Origin: Ruminococcus sp.
GTDB taxonomy: Bacteria; Bacillota; Clostridia; Oscillospirales; Ruminococcaceae
Direction: 5' to 3'
NCBI RefSeq assembly: GCF_024692365.1
Contig: NZ_JAILMR010000052.1
Location: 37,142 to 101,141 of the forward strand
Length of the DNA stretch: 64,000 nucleotides
Numbering within the stretch: the first letter of the stretch is position 1; each line of letters starts with the position of its first letter. The notes below the pieces were generated by a model, which was not told the DNA's origin, did no database searches, and saw only the letters and a program-made list of their open reading frames with translations. Below are positions 44,839 to 54,960 of this stretch, one piece after another. The position numbers and the translations under genes were made by a program.

Positions 44839-44870
44839 AAACGCCCTCTGAATCATCAGAGAGCGTTTTT
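44839..44870. terminator. Terminator after the CPBP gene
   Basis: AAACGCCCTCTGA pairs with TCAGAGAGCGTTT (one mismatch) around a short loop and is followed by T residues. A-rich sequence on the other side may let it also act for the converging HemZ-RlmD gene. Confidence 0.82.
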
Positions 44871-44930
44871 CTGTTTCAAGGTATAATTATCATTGACTGC
44901 CTTAATCTATCATGATTTTGATATAATTAG

Positions 44931-47747
44931 TCAAATCTCGTTTTTACGTGTCAGAAGAATAAGTGTCTCAACGCTTGTAGTGCGGGGGAAAAGGTCAAAT
45001 CCCATGACCTTATCACAGCTGTAACCAAGTTCGCCAAGAATAGCGCAGTCGCGGGCGGCGGTTGTGTGATTGCATGAGATCATCACTATTCTGTCGGGTG
45101 ACATCTTCGCCATATATTCAAGTGAAGGTCTGTCACAACCCTTTCGTGCAGGGTCGGCAATGATAACATAGGGACGTTCGCCGCGTTCATATAGGACTTT
45201 CGCCACAGTACCTGCATCGCCGCATATGAACTCAGCATTTGAGATGCCGTTGGCTTTTGCGTTGACGTTTGCGTTGTCGATGGCTGCCTGAATGACTTCA
45301 ACTCCGACAAGCTTTTTAACTTGTCTAGCCATAGAAAGTCCAATAGTGCCTGTTCCGCAGTAAAGGTCAAGCAGAGTCGAATCTTCGGTAAGTCCAGAAA
45401 ATTCGGCGGCTTTATTGTAAAGCAGTTCAGCCTGCTGAGTGTTGACCTGATAGAACGAAAGTGGCGATATGGAGATAGTATTTCCGCACATGGTATCGGT
45501 TATCGTACCATCGCCTACCAGCGCTTTCATTTTTGTACCAAGGATAACATTGGTATTCTTTGAATTTTCATTGAGTACCACGGTCTTTATATCAGCGAAC
45601 TTTTCAGCCAGCAGAACTGCCAGTTTGCCAAAAACTGCCGCCTTTTTAAAATTAGTGACAACAAGACAGACCATTATCTGACCCGAGTATGAACCGCGCC
45701 TTAGATAGATGTGCCTTAAAAGACCTTTCAGCGCGACTTCGTTATATGCGGGGATATGATTGTCGTTAACGAAAGTCATTATGAACTCGACAATTTCTGA
45801 AAAGATCTCAGGCTGAAGTCTGCAACGGGTATACTCTACTACACGATGGGAACGCCTTGCGTAAAATCCGCAGACTGCTCTGCCGTTATCATCGGCAACG
45901 GGATACTGGGCTTTATTTCTGTAAAAGTCGATATCTTTACAGCCACAGAAAGACAGATATTCAGGCGAAAGCTTGCCTATTCTCTTGAAGGAGTCACGGA
46001 TAAACTTATCCTTTGCTTGACATTCAGCTTCATAGCTGATATGTCTGAACGAACAACCGCCGCAGTATTTGCTGACAGGACAATCGGATTCTATCCTGTC
46101 TTTGGAAGGATTTATCAAGTTTTCTACCCTACCATAGCAGAATGATTTTTTCACCATAACTATTCGGCAGGTGATAATATCACCGACTGCCACCGCAGGA
46201 ACAAAGACCGTTATACCGTTGTAATGCCCGACACCGTTGCCATCGTTGGAAATATCTGTTATTTCAAGTTCTATTAGATCATTTTTCTGAGAATTTCCAT
46301 AAAATTCCTCAATTACATCCTTTCTGGAAATCATAAGATCAAAATGCTTGTTGTATTCAAGCGGGAATTTATAGTTAAAAACACGTTCCAGCCTGTCGGG
46401 ATAGTCCACAAGCTTGGTTGAAGCCCCCGCGCCGATAGCGAGGATAGTCTGTACTTCCTCCATGATATAGATGTTGTAAAGACTTTCATGCCCCGGTTTT
46501 GACCAGCCGATATTTTCGAGATTACCCACCATATTCTTCTGTCTATAGAGGTAATATGGCAGATAGCCGCAATTCCACAGGCGTTTCGTCGCATGGTCCA
46601 CCATTTCATCAGTCGGGTTTTTAAGAACTTCCTTGTCGCCCTGATTAAGCAGTGCCGCTCTCTTTATCGAGAGGGTATGAACCGTGAAATTTTCAGGTGA
46701 CAAGTCAAGTAACTTGTCGATAGTATCTGAGAAGCTCTCAAATGTATCATTCGGCAGACCTGCGATAATATCGGTGTTAATGCAGGAAAAACCGATTTTG
46801 CTTGCCAGATCGTAGCTGTCGTAAAACTGTTCAACGCTGTGAGAACGCCCGATAGCTTCAAGGACATCGGGATTAAGGCTTTGGGGATTGATAGAGATGC
46901 GTGTTCCGCCGTTATCCTTGATAGTTCTCAGTTTTTCTTCGGTTATGGTGTCAGGTCTGCCTGCTTCAACAGTATACTCCCTGACTGATGACATATCAAA
47001 ACTGTGTTCGATACACTTCATCAGTGCCGCCAGTTGAGAGGCTTCTATGGAAGTAGGTGTTCCGCCGCCAAAATAGACTGTATCCAATTTCAGCCCAAGA
47101 CGCTTTGTTATCAGCGCAGTATGCCTTATCTCGCGGCACATTTTGTCGATATATTCGGGAATGAGCTTTCTGCCGCTGTCCAAGGTCTGGGAGATGAAAG
47201 AACAGTAGGAACACCTTGTGGGACAGAATGGTATTGACACGTAAAGACTGAAAGATTTCTTATCGAGGGTATCAAGTATCTGCTTCTGGGTGTTGGCGGT
47301 GGCGAAAGCGATATCGCATTTTTCTTTGCTGCAAAGGTATTCGTTTTGCAGGCGGGAGTAGATCTCATCTTTGTTACAGCCCTCATTCAGCCATGTATTT
47401 ACTCTTTTTACAGGGCGTATACCTGTCAGCACGCCCCACTTCGGAACAATACCTGTCATATCCGACAGTACTTTATAAAGTATACGCGACAAGCAAAGTT
47501 CCTTGTCGATATTGAAAGAGGTTTTCTTGTAAAGCAGTTTTCCTTTGCGCTTTTTAACGCCTTTATAACTGCATATCACGTACATCAGAACGGTCTTTTC
47601 CGTTTCCTTGACCCTTGCAAACACGTAGTCATCGGAAACATCTGTATTATCCGCATACATATGCTCGAACCTAGTGGCAGGTATGAAAAGTTTCAGCACG
47701 CCCTCCAGTTCGTATTTGTAGTCGTTACCGCTGAGAATTAACGTCAT
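44931..47747 (-). CDS. Fusion protein: HemZ-like radical SAM enzyme and RlmD-type 23S rRNA (uracil-5-)-methyltransferase
   Basis: The 938-residue protein joins two enzymes usually encoded separately. Residues about 1-490 match HemZ-like coproporphyrinogen dehydrogenases, with the radical SAM cluster CPTRCSYCSF and YFGGGTPTS. Residues about 495-938 form an RlmD/RumA methyltransferase with a TRAM-like start (ITDISNDGNGVGHYNG), a four-Cys iron-sulfur motif (CPVSKYCGGC plus neighbours), SAM motif DLYCGTGTIGLS, DPARKGCD and the catalytic Cys in MISCNHTTAARD. The frame is uninterrupted with no internal start context at the joint. ATG overlaps the MBL stop. Many HemZ-like proteins are not proven haem enzymes, so the radical SAM function is uncertain. 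Confidence 0.88.
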   Translation of the reverse strand: MTLILSGNDYKYELEGVLKLFIPATRFEHMYADNTDVSDDYVFARVKETEKTVLMYVICSYKGVKKRKGKLLYKKTSFNIDKELCLSRILYKVLSDMTGIVPKWGVLTGIRPVKRVNTWLNEGCNKDEIYSRLQNEYLCSKEKCDIAFATANTQKQILDTLDKKSFSLYVSIPFCPTRCSYCSFISQTLDSGRKLIPEYIDKMCREIRHTALITKRLGLKLDTVYFGGGTPTSIEASQLAALMKCIEHSFDMSSVREYTVEAGRPDTITEEKLRTIKDNGGTRISINPQSLNPDVLEAIGRSHSVEQFYDSYDLASKIGFSCINTDIIAGLPNDTFESFSDTIDKLLDLSPENFTVHTLSIKRAALLNQGDKEVLKNPTDEMVDHATKRLWNCGYLPYYLYRQKNMVGNLENIGWSKPGHESLYNIYIMEEVQTILAIGAGASTKLVDYPDRLERVFNYKFPLEYNKHFDLMISRKDVIEEFYGNSQKNDLIELEITDISNDGNGVGHYNGITVFVPAVAVGDIITCRIVMVKKSFCYGRVENLINPSKDRIESDCPVSKYCGGCSFRHISYEAECQAKDKFIRDSFKRIGKLSPEYLSFCGCKDIDFYRNKAQYPVADDNGRAVCGFYARRSHRVVEYTRCRLQPEIFSEIVEFIMTFVNDNHIPAYNEVALKGLLRHIYLRRGSYSGQIMVCLVVTNFKKAAVFGKLAVLLAEKFADIKTVVLNENSKNTNVILGTKMKALVGDGTITDTMCGNTISISPLSFYQVNTQQAELLYNKAAEFSGLTEDSTLLDLYCGTGTIGLSMARQVKKLVGVEVIQAAIDNANVNAKANGISNAEFICGDAGTVAKVLYERGERPYVIIADPARKGCDRPSLEYMAKMSPDRIVMISCNHTTAARDCAILGELGYSCDKVMGFDLFPRTTSVETLILLTRKNEI

Positions 47748-48391
47748 CAGAAGCCACCGCCCGAATTCTCCCTGAGATAAGGGTTATACTTTCTCTCGGT
47801 CTCCAGGGTGGTAGTACCCATGTGCCCAGGATAGATGGTGAGGTCGCCTCCAAGTTCAGCTATGCGATGCAGAGATTTTTTCATCTGCTGGAAGTTTCCG
47901 CCCTCAAGGTCGGTACGACCTATCGACCTGCTGAACAAGGTGTCCCCCGAGAACATAACTTCACCGCAGATATAGCATACCGAACCGGGAGTGTGTCCCG
48001 GAGTTTCAAGTATATCGAATTCAAGTTCGTCAAGACGAAGAATATCATTTTCTGTGAAAAGCTTAACTTCTCCGTTATAGCTTTTATATCCGCGTGACCT
48101 GAAATGTGTCGCCAGCATCTCATCACCTGTACGGAGCATTTTTTCATCCAGCGGGTGGATATACACCTCACAGCCCGTAGCTTCTACCAGATCTGCAACT
48201 GCGCCGATATGGTCAAAATGACCGTGAGTCAGGAATATCTTTTTCAGTGTGCAGTTATTGGCTTTTACTTCTTCTAATATATAAGGTGCGTCAAATGGCG
48301 CATCTATCAGCACCGCGTTGTTCTGCTGACTTATGACCAGATAGCTGTTGGTCTCACATATACTCAGCGGCTTTAATTTTATTACTTTCAT
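47747..48391 (-). CDS. MBL-fold metallohydrolase (glyoxalase II-like)
   Basis: The 214-residue protein has the metallo-beta-lactamase metal motifs: THGHFDHIG, GHTPGSVCY, SGDTLFSRS and YPGHMG. It is of the hydroxyacylglutathione-hydrolase-like group common in Firmicutes, short and without the glutathione-binding C-terminal part, so the thioester substrate is unknown. It lies 6 bases after rel and overlaps the next gene by ATGA. Confidence 0.9.
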   Translation of the reverse strand: MKVIKLKPLSICETNSYLVISQQNNAVLIDAPFDAPYILEEVKANNCTLKKIFLTHGHFDHIGAVADLVEATGCEVYIHPLDEKMLRTGDEMLATHFRSRGYKSYNGEVKLFTENDILRLDELEFDILETPGHTPGSVCYICGEVMFSGDTLFSRSIGRTDLEGGNFQQMKKSLHRIAELGGDLTIYPGHMGTTTLETERKYNPYLRENSGGGF

Positions 48392-48397
48392 TCCGAC

Positions 48398-50686
48398 CTA
48401 CTTTCCGCTTCTCTCAACAGAGATGACATTCTTTATCTTCTGAAGCTTGCTCATAACAGTTTTCAGCTGATCCATGCCCGCTATGCTGACGGTTATCGAC
48501 ATAAGCGCGTTGCCGTTTTTCAGCTCACGGGAAGTGGATTCGTATATGAACACGTTTATCATCGCAAGTGCTGAGGATACATCAGCCAGCAGACCTATTC
48601 TGTCAACAGCAATGATATCCAGCGTTGTCTTGAAATATGTGGTATTGTTTTTGCCGCTGGTCTGTGCCCAGCTGACATTCACCCAGCGCTCGGTATTCTC
48701 ACCCTTGTTGAGCTGAGTAACATAGTTCACGCAGTCCTTCTTATGTACCGAAACGCCGTGTCCTCTTGTGATGAAGCCGATTATCTCATCACCGGGCAGA
48801 GGATTACAGCACTGAGCGAACTTTATCATACAGTCCTCGATACCGTCAACAACTACGCCGGAAGAGGACTTCACAGGCTTGACAAGCAGTTCCTCGGGTT
48901 CTTCTGCCTTTTCACCGTACTTCTTGTTATATGAATCTTTCAGCCTCTGCATAAGCTTTGAAAGCTGAACTCCGCCGTAGCCGATGGCAGCAAGGAAATC
49001 TTCCAGTGTATCGCAGTTGTGGCGCTTCATATCAAGGCGCAGGAATTCTTCCAGTTCGTCTTCGGGCACACGTATCATGTGCTTTCTGAATTCTCTTTCA
49101 AGGGCTGCTCTGCCCTCAAAGATATTTTCTTCGCGACGCTCTTTCTTGAACCATGAGCGTATCTTGGATTTAGCTTCGTTTGTCTTGGCGATATTCAGCC
49201 AAGACCTGCTGGGTCCGTGACCGGGAACATTCGAGGTCAGTATCTCGATTATCTCACCAGTGCTTATCTTATGGTCGTAGGAAACCATCTTCTCGTTGAC
49301 CTTTGCGCCGCTCATGCGGTGTCCGACCTCGGTATGTATAGCGTAGGCAAAGTCGATAACAGTTGAACCTACGGGCAGAGTTATCATATCGCCCTTGGGT
49401 GTGAACGCAAAAACGTCCTCGGGAGAAAGGTCGCTCTTTATCGCCCTTACAATCTCCTCAACGTCATTGGATTCTTTCTGGTTCTCGATTATCTGCCTTA
49501 TCCACGCAAGGCGCTTATCATCCTTGGCATTGCTCTTTACGCCCTCTTTATACTTCCAGTGGGCAGCGATTCCATATTCAGCCAGACGGTGCATATCCCA
49601 TGTTCTTATCTGTACTTCAAAGGGTATGCCCTCTCTGCCGATAACGGTGGTGTGCAGGGACTGGTACATATTAGCTTTTGGGGTGGAGATATAGTCCTTA
49701 AAACGGTTGGGTATTGGCTTGAACATATCATGGATTATACCCAGCACGTTATAGCACTCGTTGACTGTATTAACAATGACCCTGACAGCGTATCTGTCAT
49801 ATATCTCGTCGATATCCTTGCCATCGCGGTAGACCTTTTTGTAGATACCGTAGTTGCTCTTGACACGACCCGAAACTGTTGGCGCAGGCTTGAATTCCTT
49901 GGCAAGGCGTTCCGCTATCTTATCCTTGATGCTTTCTACAAGGGCTTCACGGCTGTCGCGTCGCATAGCCATAAGCTGTTCAATCTCCTCATGGGCAAAT
50001 GGGTCGAGGTAGAAAAATGCAAGGTCTTCCAGCTCGTCCTTTATTGAACGTATACCGAGTCTATGAGCAATAGGCGCATAGATATTCATAGTCTCGCGGG
50101 CGATAGTCCTTCTCTTGTCATCACGGCAGAAATTCAGAGTGCGCATATTGTGGAGCCTGTCAGCCAGCTTGATTATGATAACTCGGATATCCTCGCTCAT
50201 GGCAAGGAGTATCTTTCTGATATTCTCGGCTTTCTGCTCGTCCTTGGTGAATATCTCAACTTCGCCCAGCTTTGTAACGCCGTTTACCAGCATGGTAACG
50301 TCTATGCCGAACATCTTGTGCAGCTGTTCAAGAGTGCAGTCCGTATCCTCAACAACATCATGCAGCAGCGCCGCGCAGACAGTATCTGTATCCATGCCCA
50401 GTTCAAGCAGTATATAACCCACTGCTATCGGGTGAGATATATAAGGTTCGCCCGATTCTCTTTTCTGGTTATGATGATACTTTTCGGCAAGCTCATATGC
50501 AGATACGATCTTTGAAAGGTCGTACTGCTTCTCGCTGTCTATAACTTTCTGTATCATCATATCAATGGTATATACCTGTTTGCTTGCTTTCAGTATGTAG
50601 GCAGGTATAGGCAAACTTCCCTCTGCTGTTTCGTATGTGCTTTTTCTCGGCACTTCCTCACCATTGGTTCGATTATTCTCAGCCAT
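48398..50686 (-). CDS. rel: Bifunctional (p)ppGpp synthetase/hydrolase, RelA/SpoT family
   Basis: The 762-residue protein has the full long-Rel layout: HD hydrolase domain (LLHDVVEDTDCT), synthetase domain (DRYAVRVIV, STPKANMYQSLHTTV), TGS domain (FAFTPKGDMITLPVGST), helical and Cys-containing region (CCNPLPGDEI) and C-terminal ACT domain. It makes and degrades the stringent-response alarmone. ATG 50686 was chosen because GAGGGTGG lies 8 bases upstream; ATG 50710 overlaps the recJ stop with little Shine-Dalgarno signal. It lies between recJ and the MBL gene. Confidence 0.95.
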   Translation of the reverse strand: MAENNRTNGEEVPRKSTYETAEGSLPIPAYILKASKQVYTIDMMIQKVIDSEKQYDLSKIVSAYELAEKYHHNQKRESGEPYISHPIAVGYILLELGMDTDTVCAALLHDVVEDTDCTLEQLHKMFGIDVTMLVNGVTKLGEVEIFTKDEQKAENIRKILLAMSEDIRVIIIKLADRLHNMRTLNFCRDDKRRTIARETMNIYAPIAHRLGIRSIKDELEDLAFFYLDPFAHEEIEQLMAMRRDSREALVESIKDKIAERLAKEFKPAPTVSGRVKSNYGIYKKVYRDGKDIDEIYDRYAVRVIVNTVNECYNVLGIIHDMFKPIPNRFKDYISTPKANMYQSLHTTVIGREGIPFEVQIRTWDMHRLAEYGIAAHWKYKEGVKSNAKDDKRLAWIRQIIENQKESNDVEEIVRAIKSDLSPEDVFAFTPKGDMITLPVGSTVIDFAYAIHTEVGHRMSGAKVNEKMVSYDHKISTGEIIEILTSNVPGHGPSRSWLNIAKTNEAKSKIRSWFKKERREENIFEGRAALEREFRKHMIRVPEDELEEFLRLDMKRHNCDTLEDFLAAIGYGGVQLSKLMQRLKDSYNKKYGEKAEEPEELLVKPVKSSSGVVVDGIEDCMIKFAQCCNPLPGDEIIGFITRGHGVSVHKKDCVNYVTQLNKGENTERWVNVSWAQTSGKNNTTYFKTTLDIIAVDRIGLLADVSSALAMINVFIYESTSRELKNGNALMSITVSIAGMDQLKTVMSKLQKIKNVISVERSGK

Positions 50687-50702
50687 AAGCTTATCCACCC
50701 TC

Positions 50703-52739
50703 TCATTCATTTTCTTCAGTCATTTTCCTTAACTTCACCAGTGTATCCGATTCTTCCAGCTCAACTTTCTTATGAGCGGGAAGTATATTTATCATCATAG
50801 TTGCCCCATCATAGGATATCAGCTCTTTATCCCTGAAAATATCGGTGATTATCCTGAGCTTGCAGTAGTTCATGCTGTCGCTTGAAAGCCGCATGAACAG
50901 CGCATCAAGGCTTATCTCCCTGACGCTGTTTAGGTACTTGTACACCCCAACAAGTTCAGCACGCTCGGGTATGACCTTTTTTATAAAGCTTACGGGGACT
51001 TCCTCACCGTTGATTATCTTCTCATATGTATCCTTGGCGGCGAAGTATCTCTCCTGCTTCACTCCGCTGAGTCTGTGATCTACTACCTTAACCGAAACAG
51101 ATTCCCTGTCGTTGAAAACATTGATATCCAGTTCCACCATCATATCGATAAGGTCGCCCTTGCCGAAGCACAGCTTTGTGGGGTCTTGTCCGAACATCAG
51201 TGCATAGGCATTTGTTCTGCCGTAGCTGAATGCAACTTTGGTGTGGGCATTATCTTTCAGACTGATGATATCGGTAACTCTCGCACCTAGTATCGCAAAC
51301 AGCGGCTTGGGGTTGCCCTCGCCGATAGGTTCGAGAACGCTTAGTCCCTTGACCATCTCAACATCTATATCCGCAGGCATCAGTACTTTATCCGCATAAA
51401 GCGTCCTGACCGCAGGCTTTTCGATGCCTGCTGCAAATTCATAGACCTTAGCCCTGAACTTTTCAATATCCTCTTCTTTCAGTGAGAATCCGCCAGCACA
51501 TTCGTGCCCGCCGAATTTTGTCAGCAGTTCAGCGCAGTAAGTCAAACAGCTATGGATATTCAGCCCCTTTACCGACCTTGCAGAACCTCTCGCCATACCG
51601 CCGTCTTCGATGGAGATTATTATGGCGGGCTTGCTGTACCTGTCCAGTATCTTTGAAGCCACGATACCGATAACACCGTGATGCCAGCCTTTGCCTGCAA
51701 GTACGATAACTCTGTGATCGAGTACATTGGGATTATCCCTAATATAATCCTCTATGTCTTTCATGATATCCTGCTCGCATTTTTTGCGCTGTGTGTTCAG
51801 GGTAATCATTGTATCAACGTAGCTTTCAGCATCTTCTGGGTCTTCGCTGAGTATAGCTTTAACAGCTGTAAGCGGTGAACCGAATCTGCCCGAAGCGTTT
51901 ATAACAGGTCCTATCCTGAAACCGATATGGTCTGAAACTATCTTTTTTCTGTCGATCTTAAGCTTATCGAGAAGTATACCAAGTCCTGCATTTTCAGTAT
52001 TCGGCAGATATCTGAAACCCGACCTAACAAGAGTTCTGTTCTCGCCTTTAAGTGGAACGATATCAGCTACCGTACCGATAGAACACAGGTCGGAATACTG
52101 TTCCAGAACTGCATCATAGCTTCCTCCGTCAAGCGCCGCACAGAGTTTCAGAGCTACGCCCGCTCCGCAGAGATCTTTGAAACTGCTGGGACAATCGGGA
52201 CGATGGGGGTCAACTATGGCTTCCGCATCGGGGAGAACTTCTCCCACCTGGTGATGGTCGGTAACAACAAGCTTGATACCAAGCTCACGGCATCGCTTAG
52301 CTTCTTCAACGGAAGAAATTCCGTTATCAACCGTAACGATTAGCTTAACGTCCTTATCGGCAAGTTCCTCTATCGCCGCGATATTCATGCCGTAGCCCGC
52401 TTCTCTTTCGGGTATGTAGTACATGACATTCGCGCCCATGCTTTCCAGATAATTAAAAAGTATAGAAGTCGAAGTTATGCCATCGCAGTCGTAGTCGCCG
52501 TAAACACATATCAGCTCATAGGCATCAACAGCCTGCTCGATAGTCTGTACAGCCTTATCCACATCCTTGATCGCAAAGGGGTCTTCTAACTCCTGCTCGG
52601 TAAAAAAGTTAACTATACTATCCTCATCATCTATCCCGCGGGCGGAAAGAATCTCAAGCACCAGCCTGTTCAGGTCGGTCTTTTTAAGAAAATAATCGAC
52701 CTTTTCGGCATCGGGCTTGCCTATCCTCCACTTGAACAT
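50703..52739 (-). CDS. recJ: Single-stranded-DNA-specific exonuclease RecJ
   Basis: The 678-residue protein carries the DHH phosphoesterase motifs: VYGDYDCDGITS, VDNGISS, VVTDHHQ and DPHRPD, plus the DHHA1 motif GGHECAGGF. RecJ degrades single-stranded DNA 5' to 3' in repair and recombination. ATG 52739 has GGGGG 8 bases upstream; the in-frame ATG at 52754 overlaps that site. It starts the recJ-rel-MBL-hemZ/rlmD operon; rel follows closely. Confidence 0.95.
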   Translation of the reverse strand: MFKWRIGKPDAEKVDYFLKKTDLNRLVLEILSARGIDDEDSIVNFFTEQELEDPFAIKDVDKAVQTIEQAVDAYELICVYGDYDCDGITSTSILFNYLESMGANVMYYIPEREAGYGMNIAAIEELADKDVKLIVTVDNGISSVEEAKRCRELGIKLVVTDHHQVGEVLPDAEAIVDPHRPDCPSSFKDLCGAGVALKLCAALDGGSYDAVLEQYSDLCSIGTVADIVPLKGENRTLVRSGFRYLPNTENAGLGILLDKLKIDRKKIVSDHIGFRIGPVINASGRFGSPLTAVKAILSEDPEDAESYVDTMITLNTQRKKCEQDIMKDIEDYIRDNPNVLDHRVIVLAGKGWHHGVIGIVASKILDRYSKPAIIISIEDGGMARGSARSVKGLNIHSCLTYCAELLTKFGGHECAGGFSLKEEDIEKFRAKVYEFAAGIEKPAVRTLYADKVLMPADIDVEMVKGLSVLEPIGEGNPKPLFAILGARVTDIISLKDNAHTKVAFSYGRTNAYALMFGQDPTKLCFGKGDLIDMMVELDINVFNDRESVSVKVVDHRLSGVKQERYFAAKDTYEKIINGEEVPVSFIKKVIPERAELVGVYKYLNSVREISLDALFMRLSSDSMNYCKLRIITDIFRDKELISYDGATMMINILPAHKKVELEESDTLVKLRKMTEENE

Positions 52740-52774
52740 CAACACTACCCCCATTTTAAAATGATTTTCTATAT

Positions 52775-52803
52775 ATTATATCATGTTTTAATGTTTTTTA
52801 CAA
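52775..52803 (-). promoter_or_regulatory. Promoter of the recJ operon
   Basis: On the minus strand, TTGTAA and TATAAT are separated by 17 bases, about 35 bases before recJ. Confidence 0.68.
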
Positions 52804-52837
52804 GAGTAAATTAATTAAATTTATTATTACTTATAAC

Positions 52838-52872
52838 AAAAAGATATCCCCCTTTAACATAAAGAGGGATAT
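52838..52872 (-). terminator. Terminator after the P-loop ATPase gene
   Basis: On the minus strand, ATATCCCTCTTT pairs with AAAGGGGGATAT and CTTTTTG follows. It starts 7 bases after the stop. Confidence 0.82.
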
Positions 52873-52879
52873 ACAAAAA

Positions 52880-53944
52880 CTACCTGTGTTTTATTTCTGA
52901 AATGAGTTTCTCGGCGAGGTCATCAAGCTTTTCAAAATCCATCGCGGCGATATAATATTTTTCTATATCATCGTGTACCGATTTTGCAGACTTTATAGTT
53001 TCATAAACTTCCTCTGCAAGACTTTCCATTGTCAGCCTGTTCATTTTCAGCCTGCCGCGGTAGCGGGCTATCGCTGATCTGTCATAGAACCGCGAGAGAT
53101 TTATCTTTACACAGCCCTCGGGGACAAGTTTGTTCAGCGGTGTTGAGGATATCAGCGCCAGACCAAGTTCGGGAATCAGTAAATGTTCATAGGCAGTATT
53201 GTCAAGTCCGTGGCATGGGCAGAGTATCACATCAAAACCACGGCGCATAGCTTCAGCGGCTGTTTTTTCACATATGATGTGCGCACAGGCAAAATCATCG
53301 TCATGGAGAAGATATTTCTCTATATAGCAGTTGATGGTTTCTGTCTGGGTCATAAAGCCATACTCGGTAAGGGCTGAAAGCTGACGTATCTCCTGCTTGC
53401 CTGTACCGTTTCCCTTGCGCGGAAGGATCTTCTTGTAAAAGCGCATAAGAAAAGCATCTAACTTTTCTTCGTCAATGCACCCGCGGGAACAGTTGAAGCT
53501 GTCGCCGCAGACATTTGACAGCGCAACAGAAAATCTCTTAGCCCTTGCCAGCAGTGACTTGTTCTTATCCGTCACCGCGATTATATCATCTTTGTCCGCC
53601 ATCAGCTTTTCTGAATTCCAGAACTGTCCAAGGTCAACTATCTTCTGGCTTACCGCGGGATATACAGGGTCAAAAACATGGGGCGAAGTACCGTCAACCA
53701 TAAGCACTCCCCTTTCTTCAATGTAGACAGCATCAAGGGAAGCGGGGTCAGAAGAACAATAGAACCTCACCACGTGACCGCTTTTTTCAAACTCATCGGC
53801 TATACGCTTCATCAGCGAAGATTTGCCTGTGCCTGCACCGCCTTTGAGGATATAAGTAAAGCGGTCTTTCTCCTCCATCAACTTGCCGAATTCAGTTGAG
53901 AACCCCTGCTGTGTCATACAACCAAGAAAATATTTTTCCGACAT
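52880..53944 (-). CDS. P-loop ATPase-like protein of unknown function
   Basis: The 354-residue protein contains a Walker A motif in LKGGAGTGKSSLMKRIA near residue 37, and a second half that again reads like a nucleotide-binding fold (DVILCPCHGLDNTAYEHLL). It resembles the uncharacterised Firmicute ATPase group PRK06851, which is not assigned a function. It is a single gene with AGGAGGTG before its ATG and its own terminator. No membrane segment or signal peptide is visible. Confidence 0.78.
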   Translation of the reverse strand: MSEKYFLGCMTQQGFSTEFGKLMEEKDRFTYILKGGAGTGKSSLMKRIADEFEKSGHVVRFYCSSDPASLDAVYIEERGVLMVDGTSPHVFDPVYPAVSQKIVDLGQFWNSEKLMADKDDIIAVTDKNKSLLARAKRFSVALSNVCGDSFNCSRGCIDEEKLDAFLMRFYKKILPRKGNGTGKQEIRQLSALTEYGFMTQTETINCYIEKYLLHDDDFACAHIICEKTAAEAMRRGFDVILCPCHGLDNTAYEHLLIPELGLALISSTPLNKLVPEGCVKINLSRFYDRSAIARYRGRLKMNRLTMESLAEEVYETIKSAKSVHDDIEKYYIAAMDFEKLDDLAEKLISEIKHR

Positions 53945-54004
53945 AAATGCACCTCCTGTCGATCATGGTACATATTATGCAGGAAATTCCAATGATGTTA
54001 ACAA

Positions 54005-54049
54005 GAAAAAAGTCATGCCCGAAAACAGCTGAATACTGCTTTCGGGCAT
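54005..54049 (-). terminator. Terminator after the esterase gene
   Basis: ATGCCCGAAA and TTTCGGGCAT are perfect inverted repeats, and on the minus strand TGACTTTTTT follows. Confidence 0.88.
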
Positions 54050-54080
54050 CGTGCTTTATATGAAACAAGGTTCAATAATT

Positions 54081-54914
54081 CTAAATCCTCAGTGCCCACT
54101 TTACAGCGGCATCTGTCCAGGCTTCGCATATGGGCTGGATATGACCTTCCCATGTAGCGGTGGATTCATCGCAAAGGCTGAGACCGTGACCGCCGTGTTC
54201 GTATATGTGAGCTTCAAACGGAATCCAGTATTTTGCCAGTTCGGTCATGTAAAGAAGAGAATTCTGCACCCTTACACAGCCATCATCGGAACAGTGCCAG
54301 AGAAATGTGTGGGGAGTCTGTCCGCCGACGTGCTTTTCCATGGCTAGATAATCCCTGAGTTCCTTGTCGTCCTCTCTGCCCCTCAACAGATTGAGAATCG
54401 AACCCTCATGGGTAAATTCGGGATCGCTGGTTATAACAGGATAGCACAGCATTGAAGCATTGACTTTAATGTCTTCAGCAGAACAGTTCAGCGGTTTTGT
54501 GAGTATCTCATCGTTCCAGAGATTTGCCACGGTCGCCGCAAGATGTCCGCCTGCGGAAAAACCTGCAACTATTATCTTGTCGGGGTCTATATCGAACTTT
54601 TCAGCGTTCTCTCTGACATACTTTATAGCCGCCGCACATTCAAGGGCGTTCTGAGGGAAAGCCCTCTGACAGGTGTATCTAAGCACAAAGCAGCAGATGC
54701 CATATCCGATGAATCGGAAAGCGATAGGTTCGGCTTCCCTTTCGGAACAAAAATCATATCCGCCGCCGGGACAGATTATCATAGCACGGTGCTTCTTTCT
54801 GCCTATCTCCTCGGTGAAGGTGTGATAGTAGCAATCAAGTGTCGCCCTGTCGCCGATATCCTTGATACCTGCCTTTTCAAAATCAAAACTAAGTTCGACT
54901 GTTTCCTTCTGCAT
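54081..54914 (-). CDS. Alpha/beta hydrolase, acetyl-esterase-like
   Basis: The 277-residue protein has an oxyanion-hole segment MIICPGGGYDFCS, the nucleophile motif AGFSAGGHLA and a C-terminal His in HGGHGLSL. The pattern matches intracellular esterases related to acetyl-xylan esterases and BD-FAE enzymes. No signal peptide is present, so it probably deacetylates imported oligosaccharides. AGGAGA precedes the ATG. The nearby GH2 enzyme is also intracellular, so both may process plant polysaccharide fragments (inference). Confidence 0.85.
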   Translation of the reverse strand: MQKETVELSFDFEKAGIKDIGDRATLDCYYHTFTEEIGRKKHRAMIICPGGGYDFCSEREAEPIAFRFIGYGICCFVLRYTCQRAFPQNALECAAAIKYVRENAEKFDIDPDKIIVAGFSAGGHLAATVANLWNDEILTKPLNCSAEDIKVNASMLCYPVITSDPEFTHEGSILNLLRGREDDKELRDYLAMEKHVGGQTPHTFLWHCSDDGCVRVQNSLLYMTELAKYWIPFEAHIYEHGGHGLSLCDESTATWEGHIQPICEAWTDAAVKWALRI

Positions 54915-54960
54915 AAAAATTCTCCTTATCTGTAGGCTAGCGGCAGATTTTCATCTGCTT

